Under the pieces are notes generated by a model. That model was not told where the DNA came from, did no database searches, and was given only the letters and a program-made list of their open reading frames with translations. This document shows, piece by piece, positions 45,863-55,241 of a DNA stretch of 64,000 nucleotides; within the stretch, counting starts at the first letter, position 1; every line of letters starts with the position of its first letter. Source of the stretch: Lamellibrachia columna (lineage: Eukaryota > Annelida > Polychaeta > Sabellida > Siboglinidae); NCBI GenBank assembly GCA_963662155.1, contig OY759269.1, positions 4,059,598-4,123,597 on the forward strand. Reading direction: 5' to 3'. A program made the translations under genes and the position numbers.

Positions 45863-47545
45863 GGGCATGGTGGTGTTGTGGATAGAACACTAGTGGGACA
45901 TGGTGGTGTTGTGGATAGAACACTAGTGGGACATGGTGGTGATGTGGATAGAACACTAGTGGGGCATGGCGGTGTTGTGGATAGAACACTAGTGGGACAT
46001 GGTGGTGATGTGGATAGAACACTAGTGGGGCATGGCGGTGTTGTGGATAGAACACTAGTGGGACATGGTGGTGTTGTGGATAGAACGCTAGTGGGACATG
46101 GTGGTGATGTGGATAGAACACTAGTGGGACATGGTGGTGTTGTGGATAGAACACTAGTGGGACATGGTGGTGTTGTGGATAGAACACTAGTGGGACATGG
46201 TGGTGTTGTGGATAGAACACTAGTGGGACATGGTGGTGATGTGGATAGAACACTAGTGGGGCATGGCGGTGTTGTGGATAGAACACTAGTGGGACATGGT
46301 GGTGTTGTGGATAGAACGCTAGTGGGACATGGTGGTGATGTGGATAGAACACTAGTGGGACATGGTGGTGTTGTGGATAGAATACTAGTGGGACATGGTG
46401 GTGTTGTGGATAGAACACTAGTGGGACATAGTGGTGATGTGGATAGAACACTAGTGGGACATTGTGGTGATGTGGATAGAACACTAGTGGGACATGGTGG
46501 TGTTGTGGATAGAACACTAGTGGGACATGGTGGTGTTGTGGATAGAACACTAGTGGGACATGGTGGTGTTGTGGATAGAACACTAGTGGGACATGGTGGT
46601 GTTTTGGATAGAACACTAGTGGGACATGGTGGTGATGTGGATAGAACGCTAGTGGGACATGGTGGTGTTGTGGATAGAACACTGGTGGGACATGGTGGTG
46701 TTGTGGATAGAACACTAGTGGGACATGGTTGTGATGTGGATAGAACACTAGTGGGACATGGTGGTGATGTGGATAGAACACTAGTGGGACATGGTGGTGA
46801 TGTGGATAGAACACTAGTGGGACATGGTGGTGTTGTGGATAGAACACTAGTGGGACATGGTGGTGTTGTGGATAGAACACTAGTGGGACATGGTGGTGTT
46901 GTGGATAGAACACTAGTGGGACATGGTGGTGATGTGGATAGAACAGTAGTGGAACATGTTGGTGTTGTGGATAGAACACTAGTGGGACATGGTGGTGTTG
47001 TGGATAGAACACTAGTGGGACATGGTGGTGTTTTGGATAGAACACTAGTGGGACATGGTGGTGATGTGGATAGAACACTAGTGGGACATGGTGGTGTTGT
47101 GGATAGAACACTGGTGGGACATGGTGGTGTTGTGGATAGAACACTAGTGGGACATGGTGGTGATGCGGATAGAACACTGGTGGGACATGGTGGTGTTGTG
47201 GATAGAACACTAGTGGGACATGGTTGTGATGTGGATAGAACACTAATGGGATATGGTGGTGATGTGGATAGAACACTAGTGGGACATGGTGGTGATGTGG
47301 ATAGAACACTAGTGGGACATGGTGGTGTTGTGGATAGAACACTAGTGGGACATGGTGGTGTTGTGGATACAACGCTAGTACGACATGGTGGTGTTGTGGA
47401 TAGAACACTAGTGGGACATGGTGGTGTTGTGAATAGAACACTAGTGGGACATGGTGGTGTTGTGGATAGAACACTAGTGCGACATGGGGGTGTTGTGGAT
47501 AGAACACTATTGGGACATGGTGATGTTGTGAATAGAACATCGGAC
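45863..47545 (+). repeat. 33-bp satellite, about 51 units
   Basis: Unit containing 'GTGGATAGAACACTAGTGGG' and 'ACATGGTGGTG', with two main forms (GTT or GAT before GTGG). Blocks of units are themselves duplicated. A GTTTTGG variant recurs 13 units apart (about 46604 and 47033) and a 'GGTTGTGATG' variant 15 units apart. The length is a multiple of 3 without stops, so frames of about 570-610 codons stay open on both strands. I read these as satellite, not protein. Confidence 0.95.
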
Positions 47546-47600
47546 ACGCAATCAAGAGAAGCCAGGTTTGAACCCTCTTGCTGCTGGTTCAAAGTTTGAT
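47510..47600 (+). repeat. tRNA-derived SINE head at the edge of the 33-bp satellite
   Basis: 'GGTGATGTTGTGAATAGAAC' continues without a break from the array into 'ATCGGACACGCAATC' and 'CCAGGTTTGAACCCTC', a D-arm/anticodon/T-arm order with a B box (GGTTTGAACCC). The satellite unit is the box A part of this head. Confidence 0.65.
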
Positions 47601-48982
47601 CAATTTTGTTCACTCCGCGTTGCCTCAGTTCACTCAGCTGTATACATTCATTATGGTTTGTTTATAAATGTTTGTGTGATTAGCCTACTATGTCATGCAT
47701 CAGCAGTAGGTTTATTCATTATATATGTATATATATATATGTACAGCACCCTTACTCATTAGGTGTTGCGTTACCTTTAATCGCATTTGATTTGTTACCA
47801 TTGTTAGTTTACCATTGTTAGGGGTTTAGCCCATTTTTTCATGTATACTATTTTGCTGGTGGGATCGAGTACTCCAGCCTTTCTGTTTGTACATGTACTT
47901 GTATGGCTAATCAACTTGGTAATTACGCCCCTACTATGGCACTTGTAACCAATTGTGATTGTCACTCCTATGTAGGGGCTCTTCGGCATTCCATGCCTAT
48001 GATTAATATATTAAATAAATGGATTGCCATTTTCTCACTCATACATGTTTCTCAGTTATGACTGATATGTACAGAAACTAGCTCAGGCTCCACACCAGTT
48101 TATGATATCATTAAGACCAGGCAATCAGATTAAGTAGGGATATTAAATTCAATGACATAAGACGCAGGCATGCGAAATATATATACACTGTATATGCCAA
48201 GGAAACACGTAATCACGTATATGTGGGTCTGACGGGGGTTATGTATGCAAAAAATGTACAATTGAATTGTCTAACATCATGCACCTTGTCATTTACGATG
48301 ATGTATGGGTGCATACTCCATAAGGTATGGGGTAAAACATGTCCATGTCCATGTATGAAGACATGCGAACTAGGTTCGTAAAGAATTGCTGCTGCTAGTT
48401 CAGCATAAACTCTGACCCAGGGCAAAGGGTTAGGAGGCAGAAGGCAGTGGAACATGGCACAATACTGAGTTGCCACGGAATTGGGCGATACACGACGTTG
48501 GGACATGTAACTATGATAGATGACCGAAAACGAGAATGCGCATTAATTGCATTTTATTAAACTGTCAAAAAGCAGAGGATGCCAACAAAGTGTTTTAATA
48601 TTATAACTCATAGATGATTTTTTTTCCACATTACACAAATGATGAATCTGCATTTTTTTAATGAAAGCAGATGGAAACAACATTGCTGTCAAATTCCAAA
48701 GCCTAGGCTAGGGCTAGGCAAAGCCAAAACAGGCAAAACTTGCCAAAAGCCAAAACGGCAAAATTGACACCTTCGGCTTCTTTTTTCCGATCTTTCCGAC
48801 TTTCGATCCTGAAAAATCAACAGTTACAACCGTTTGATTACAGTGTAATCAATTAATCGTTATATCGCCGCATACAACTTAGACATTTTAGAAATAGTGA
48901 AAATGCAGCAATTAAATTTTTTTTATAAAACGTACCGAGTAGGCGGAGCTTAACATGTAAACACCAAGTGCACATGACACCA
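47601..48982. other. no gene supported; one open frame at 48213-48506 (-)
   Basis: The minus frame of 97 codons has varied composition (begins 'MSQRRVSPNSVATQYC', contains 'VFIHGHGHVLPHTLW'), but I find no domain or splice support. The rest is AT-rich. Confidence 0.25.
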
Positions 48983-49077
48983 CCCTTATGAAAATATACC
49001 ATGGTATTTACCATGGTTTACCTGTTTCAAGACACCATGATATACCATGCATTTACCATGGTATATTTTCATAAGGG
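48983..49077. repeat. palindromic mini-element (95 bp)
   Basis: The ends 'CCCTTATGAAAATATACC' and their reverse complement pair, and inner CCATGGTA boxes pair again. It may be a tiny MITE or fold-back. No target duplication was identified. Confidence 0.7.
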
Positions 49078-49085
49078 TTAGGACT

Positions 49086-49232
49086 GCTCAATGCGCTTTC
49101 ACTTCACCCCCTGGCAGACCTTACACTTCACCCCCTGGCAGACCTTACACTTCACCCCCTGGCAGACCTTACACTTCACCCCCTGGCATACCTGTTCATT
49201 CCAAGGCCATTTCAACTTCTCTGGGAAACATT
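49086..49232 (+). repeat. dispersed repeat with 24-bp internal tandem (x4)
   Basis: 'TTCACCCCCTGGCAGACC' at 49103, 49127, 49151 and 49175, then 'TTCAACTTCTCTGGGAAACA'. Same parent as 24.6 and 39.3 kb but with a different tandem period. Confidence 0.85.
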
Positions 49233-49356
49233 CAACCATGCTGCAATTACTGCGCGAAGAATATTCGTTCATATATCCACCACTGTCTGTATTGCCAGGT
49301 ACTCACTTATGCAGCTGAGTGAACTGTGGTAACGTGGGGTGATCAAACTTGCTAAA

Positions 49357-49445
49357 GGTTCAAAGCGACAGCAGTGGGATTTGAAACCGGGTTCTCTCAA
49401 ATGAGAATCCGGACTTCTAACCGGTATGCTATCGTGCACCATGCC
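49357..49445 (-). repeat. tRNA-derived SINE head
   Basis: On the minus strand, A box 'TAGCATACCGG' (49421-49431) and B box 'GGTTTCAAATCCC' (49376-49388), 32 nt apart. No closing acceptor stem. Confidence 0.55.
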
Positions 49446-49447
49446 CC

Positions 49448-51300
49448 AAATTAAAGGACCCTCCTTAATTTGATTTTTTTGCTCGTCTCATTTCAAATTC
49501 ATTTTAATAAAATTAAAACCTACCTAATATCTACTAAGACATGCTAGCTCGTTCGTTCAACAGTTTGTGTAGTTTTTTTTAAATTATCAGACAAACTATT
49601 AAATTATTTAATTCTGCATCCAGAATTTATTGAGGTGAAAATGGAAACGTTGAAAACTCACAAATTTTAAGGACTGGACACTGCGCTGTATAAGAACTTC
49701 CCTGATATTAACATTCCTCATACAAATGTTGTATACCAAATTATAGGTAATAGACTGTTCGGAAAACCAACACATTCGTAAAAATAGAGTTGTAGTGGCT
49801 TCCAAAACATTTATATTATTGAACTGAATTGTACAAATAATGAATTATATTGCACAATCCCCATTGTTCCTGCAAATTATGAGAGAGCATCTGGGACCAC
49901 AGCTTTATATATTCAACAACATTGTTTGTGCCATAAATATATCTATAAGTAAAGTAATGTCTTATGTCATTCTGTAAGTTGTAATAGATGGAACATTTGT
50001 TATGTAATAATATTCTTTGAGCACAACATTTTTTAAATCTCTAGAAATTATAAAAGCTAATTATGCGAAAAGATCTGTATTTGCTGAAATTGTATTTAGA
50101 TAATATTGTAGAGTTGAGAAGAAATGAGAATAAAAATGTATGAATGGAATTTGTTTCAGAACAAATGTGACTGGTAAAAGACGACTATTTTGAACATCTG
50201 TCGAACAGAAACAGTTTGCAAAAAAACATAAAAACAATGCACTGGACTAATATAATACACAGGATTATCAGCATATTATTAATTGTAAGTAATGTAATTC
50301 TGCAATATTTAAAAAGAGTACCCCAAATGAGCATTAATATCAGATATTAAGAATATTATGTTTGAATAAGATTGTTCAAAGTTGACGAAATGCGAATCCA
50401 GAAATAAATATTGTATTAATTTCAGAGGTCATCTGTGAGCTAACAGATTCGGTCAGAATTGAAAAGCAGCGGAGAGAGGCCACTGAAGGTACAGTTTTAT
50501 TTACACCTGCATAGATTTAACATATTTTATATAACATTTACATTATAAAACATCTTACACAGCCATTTAAAGCTCGCTCCTCAATTCAGTGTTTTTGCTC
50601 GTCTCATTTCGAATTCATTTTGGGAAAATTCAAACCTACCTAGTTTCCACTATGACATCCTAGCTCGTTTGCACAACTTCTATATGCAGTTTTTGTGAAA
50701 TCATCAGACAAACTATTACATTATTTAATGCTTGACCCAGCATTTATTGAAGTGAATATAGAAACACTGAAGCATCACGAATTTTGCCCTTGGTGAAATT
50801 TCATAACTTTGTCATGTGATCGGCGAGAGGATGGAAGTCATACCCATGATCAGCCTTGACACCTGAAGTTTTTTTTTTAGCCTTACCAGATCTAGCAACT
50901 AACTTTGATCCTTTCTATGATTTAAACAAAAATACTCACTTTATTATTAAACCGACTGCGGATATTACTTAAAACTATTCAAACACTACATACCAGGACA
51001 TCAACGAACCGGATTCGCGATAAGCTAAATAAGTTGAGGATGGATTCTTAAATAAGATTATGGAAATGTAGGAAGCTGTAGTATATATGGTTATTATTGG
51101 AATTATTTGATATCAAGACACATAATCATTTTACAAAACCTATATCTGTGTAAACCTGTTGAATGTCCAGGTGTAAAACACTGGAGTTAAACTACATACC
51201 TTATATGATCATGTGTGCCCATAAAAAGAACAAATGTGTATTTTTGGATAAGATTGTTCCGAGTTGATGAAACATGAATACTGACGTGAACTTTTATGAC
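49448..51300 (+). repeat. diverged 1.1-kb tandem duplication
   Basis: 49448-49670 ('TGCTCGTCTCATTTCAAATT', 'TCAGACAAACTATTAAATTA') pairs with 50560-50795. The motif 'AAGATTGTTC' recurs at 50367 and 51250. The kelch exon at 50426 lies in the first copy; its counterpart near 51295 is degenerate. Confidence 0.65.
50426..50488 (+). CDS. candidate internal exon of the kelch gene (63 nt)
   Basis: Acceptor 'GTATTAATTTCAG' and donor CTGAAG|GTACAG frame 20 codons reading 'VICELTDSVRIEKQRREATE'. It ends with one base (G) that completes an Ala codon with the CC starting the exon at 52262, so the phases agree. Its helical, charged character suits the BACK-to-kelch linker of BTB-kelch proteins, but that is inference. 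Confidence 0.5.
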
Positions 51301-52261
51301 ATTCAGAATTTTCATCTAGTGTGGTCTAATTGGGTTCAAACATTTATTTAATTCAAAGGACAAGCAACAAATCAATGTGTGGTGGCATGTTGAATTACTA
51401 TGGTCCAACTTTTTTCATTAGGCTTGGGAATTTCATGTGACTTTAACTATGGTCATCTTGAAAAATTCCCACTTTTTATTTTAAGATTGGTTATTGCCAT
51501 GGAAATGGTTTTTTGTGCACTAGAATGTCTTTAAATTGTTTGATCAAATTCATAGAAAATTACTTTACTGCTTGTATATATCTTTCTGCATGAGGAGTTG
51601 TTTCCCCAAATATAAAAACATTTCTATATTTTATTACGGTTTGGGTTTATCACCCATTATTTGAAAAGTTCCCAACATTTGAAAGAAACCTTTGTGTAGC
51701 CATCTATGCCATAATGCAGTTGTGTACTGTGAGAAGATTGAAGCCTTCCCAGGATAAAATAATGACGCTAACCCAATAATTAACATGAAAAATGCATATA
51801 TGAGAAAAACACATTTAAAGTAGTTTTCGCATATATGTCAATTCAAATACGAGGCATCATCAAAAGTATCTATTTCATTGAAATGGGTTTATATCACAAA
51901 TAAAAAGGTTTGAATGGTAATATAGATATGTTATCTATCTACACAAATGCGGAACAAAATTATTAATGGATTTCTTTTTATTATTAAATTTATCGATCAA
52001 TTTCTCCCCATTAACAAATAAACATTAAATAAAATAAATAAATTAATAATAATAATGAGGTGTAGCCACCATAGCCCTAGTTAGGTCTGTTTTGTCTCCT
52101 TGCACTCTTTGTTGCCACTTCAAGTCCAACATCTTGGCATGTCTCGGGACAGAATACATGTGTGCATCCTCTACAGAAACTGCTTCCTGTCTATCTTTTC
52201 TCACTGTTGTTGATACTTGATGTGTCTTTGTTTTGATCATAATCCACATCTTCTGCTTCAG

Positions 52262-53382
52262 CCTTGTCTGACAACACGGCTATGGCATGGCCGAACGGTG
52301 GCGCCAAACAGAGCCTCCTGGTGGTAGGGGGAGTAACTAACAAGAAGAATGGAGAAGGGGATGAGAACCACAACCTGTGCCACTATTGGGTGGATAGAAC
52401 CACTACCTGTGCCACTATTGGGTGGATAGAATCACAACCTGTGCCACTATTGGGTGGATAGAACCACAACCTGTGCCACTATTTGGTGGATAGAACCACA
52501 ACCTGTGCCACTATTGGGTGGATAGAACCACAACCTGTGCCACTATTGGGTGGATAGAACCACAACCTGTGCCACTATTGGGTGGATAGAACCACAACCT
52601 GTGCCACTATTGGGTGGATAGATCCAAGTGTTGGCAGCTGTTGAGGAAGCTACCACAGTCAGTCGGCAGGTTGTATGACGTGTGTCAGGTGACCACTGAC
52701 CTGCTGCTGCTGACAGGTGAGTCGAAGGGTGGGGTAAGGGGCGACTGCTGGCTGCTGGACCTGGTCAACAAGAAAAGTACACAGATGCCATCACTGGCTA
52801 CTGCACACCGCTTTCACCGCAGTGTCCTTCTTGGAGACTATGTATATGTAATGGGCGGGAAAGATGTCAGTGACGAGGTGATTGGTTCTGTGGAAAGGTT
52901 TGACCTGAGGCAGCGTCAGTGGTCGTCACTACCTGACATGCCACAGCCTGTGTTTGAACCCGTGGCCATCAGTGGCCATGATACAGACAATGAGAAGTTG
53001 TCTTGCACACAGGCCTATGACACTGTCAGGCAACTGGCTCACCCTGGCGGCCATGCTTGAGGTGTGTGACCTTGGTGCTGCAGTCTGTATAAACAGGTGT
53101 ATCTACCTGGTGGGAGGCTTCAGCCAGTCATGTCTCCGGTATGACCCAGCCACGGACAGCTGGACAAGGCTGAGTCGGCCACGCCAGGAACACCGCAATG
53201 CCCCAGCAGTCGAGTGGCAGGGCGGCATACTGGTGTCAGGGAGTGGTGGTGGTGGCATGGTGGACACAGCGGCCATCGAGTACTACGACCCTTTGACAGA
53301 TGAGTGGACTGACTGGCAGACACCATTGAAGGAGAAACTGTGTTGCCATCGAATGTTCAGTGTCAGCCTCCCTGGTGTCTGA
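52262..53382 (+). CDS. terminal exon of a kelch-repeat (BTB-kelch-like) protein, disrupted
   Basis: The acceptor 'CCACATCTTCTGCTTCAG' opens a propeller-coding exon. The first part reads 'AMAWPNGGAKQSLLVVGGV'. Later come 'DYVYVMGGKDV', 'VERFDLRQRQWSSLPDMP', 'CIYLVGGFSQSCLRYDPA', 'DSWTRLSRPRQEHR' and 'IEYYDPLTDEWTDW': kelch blades with di-Gly and spaced Tyr/Trp. Kelch propellers bind substrates, often for CUL3 ligases when BTB and BACK precede. Two defects break it: eight copies of a 32-bp unit (seven extra, 224 bp, not a multiple of 3) at 52365-52620, and a one-base insertion near 53034 ('AGGCAACTGG'). BTB and BACK exons are not in the window. It could be a pseudogene, a polymorphic allele or an assembly error. 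Confidence 0.75.
52365..52620 (+). repeat. 32-bp minisatellite inside the kelch exon (x8)
   Basis: Unit 'GAACCACAACCTGTGCCACT' plus 'ATTGGGTGGATA', starting every 32 bp from 52365. The unit is kelch coding sequence ('NHNLCHYWVD'). Confidence 0.95.
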
Positions 53383-53565
53383 CCAGGCAGTCAGTGTCAG
53401 CCTCTCTGGTGTCTGACCACGCAGTCAGTGTCAGCGTCTCTAGTATCTGACCAGGCAGTCAGTGTCAGCCTCTTTGGTGTCTGACCAGGCGGTGAGTGTC
53501 AGCTTCTCTAGTGTCTGACCAGGCGGTCAGTGTCAGCTTCTCTTGTCTCTGACCAGGCAGTCGGA
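53345..53565 (+). repeat. 34-bp minisatellite spanning the kelch stop codon (about 6 units)
   Basis: Unit 'GTCTGACCAGGCAGTCAGTG' plus 'TCAGCCTCTCTGGT', seeded on the last codons and TGA of the kelch ORF. Confidence 0.9.
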
Positions 53566-53918
53566 TTACTTGATTAGGCACACGGTTTATACATATCTGA
53601 CTGGCTGTGGGCAGTGTAAATTATATCATTGGTTTAATTAATATATAGGATGAATGTACTCATGAATGTTAGCATCAGAGAATGACGACTGTTGCAGTTG
53701 TGATTAGGGAGCAACGATTAGTTTTATTACATGGCTGGATATATATATATATGCCGAGTTACAATTTAATTGAAATATTAGTAGTAATGTTTACGTACAG
53801 TGATGTGAGTTTATTGTTAGTGTGGTTTCTCACAAATAACTCACCTGTACAGTAGTAATGTTTACATATAAAGAGCCTAATCCAAATGTGAGGGGTATTA
53901 ACCCTTTCCCCCACTTGA
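53566..53918. other. kelch 3' flank, no gene recognised
   Basis: AT-rich sequence. Confidence 0.4.
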
Positions 53919-53936
53919 AAGGTCAGAGTTTATGTT

Positions 53937-55239
53937 GTGTGTATATATGTGTATAACTTAAAGGAACAGTTGTTTGGTGAACTGCACTGTGGCAGTTGTA
54001 GTAACTGGGTAGATTTCGTCAAGTCTGGGTGCGAGAAGTCCTGGGCTGAGGTCCAGGCAGATAGTTTTAGTTTTGAGTGTAGGGGATGCGCAAGGATGAA
54101 GGAACTAGAGGTGGAGTTGGAAGAGCTGAGGCTGCTCGTTGTGGCAATGGTGGGAAGGGAACAGGGGAGTTGTGCCGGTAGTTCCGGTGAGGGAACAGTA
54201 GACGATAAAGTGGGGAAAGACACAAGAGATGCTAGGGAGAGCTCACCTCAGCCTGGGAGGAAGCTGAGAGGAGGGAAGGTGACAGGTCATAGGGAGACAG
54301 GACGTAAGGAGACGGGAAGGAAAGGAACGGGAGGGAAGACAACCGGGGTGAAGGAGAGGGGAGTAGGGGAGACAGGAGGGAAGGAGAAGGGAGTGGGGGA
54401 GACGGGAGGGAAGACAACCGGGGTGAAGGAGAGGGGAGTAGCGGAGACAGGAGGGAAGGAGAAGGGAGTGGGGGAGACGGGAGGGAAGACAACCGGAGTG
54501 AAGGAGAGGGGAGTAGCGGAGACAGGAGGGAAGGAGACGGGAGGGAAAACAACCGGAGTGAAGGAGAGGGGAGTAGGGGAGACAGGAGGGAAGGAGAAGG
54601 GAGTGGGGGAGACGGAAGGGAAGGGGTCAGGACAGAATGTGATGGAGGGGATCGAAAGGAAGAGTTATTCTGCAGCAGTGATAGAGGGGGTGAGGAAGAG
54701 AGCGAGGGTGTTTGTGGGGGATTCGATAGTTAGGAAGACCGACAGAGTCTTAAACAAGGGAGATGATGTGGTGGTCTGCTTGCCTGGAGCCAAAATAGAG
54801 GCGATAACTGAGAGGGTAAAAAACATCGTAGGCTCGGGTAAGGGTGGATCTGTTTTAGTACATGTAGGGACAAATAACGTAGAGAGGGAGGGTACAACTG
54901 CCATAGTTAGGAAATATAGGCAGTTGGTCAGAACACTAAAACAGACGCGGGTTGAGCAGGTAATACTGTCAGGGATTTTACCTGTAATGGGCAGGAGGGG
55001 TCATAAATATCGAAATTGTCGGGGGATGGCAATTAACATGTTAGTCCAGAGGCTGTGTAGGGAAGAGGAAGTTGGATTTATGGGGAAGTTTTGTTGGGAG
55101 GGCTGATATGTACATGAAGGATGGGCTTCATTTAAGTGGAAAGGGGGCGGCAGTATTCGCGGACAAACTTTCAGCAGCAGTAGATAGCGACTTGGGTACA
55201 ATGACAAATATTTTTGGAAGTAAACATTCTTTAAACTAG
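53937..55239 (+). pseudogene. LINE-A ORF1 (SGNH/esterase-type), frameshifted
   Basis: The open frame from 53919 has no ATG before 'LHCGSCSNW' and 'ECRGCARM', a Cys-paired zinc-finger-like start, followed by a Leu-rich coiled segment ('ELEVELEELRLLV'). A Gly/Lys/Glu/Thr region is built from a 75-bp coding repeat ('TTGVKERGVGETGGK'). Then comes an SGNH hydrolase: block I 'VFVGDSIV', block III 'LVHVGTNNVE' and, after a frameshift near 55085, block V 'DGLHLSGKG' with the catalytic Asp-His, ending at TAG 55237-55239. CR1 ORF1 proteins with esterase domains are known and bind RNA. The shift separates the Ser from the Asp-His, so this copy is probably inactive. Confidence 0.85.
54300..54625 (+). repeat. 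75-bp coding minisatellite in LINE-A ORF1
   Basis: Units begin 'ACAACCGGGGTGAAGG' at about 54339, 54414, 54489 (short) and 54549. All keep the frame. Confidence 0.85.
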
Positions 55240-55241
55240 AA

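Noticed and set aside
45777..47613. Open frames of 573-609 codons on both strands
   Set aside because: They follow from a stop-free 33-bp unit; they are open in several frames on both strands and vary like satellite, not like codons.
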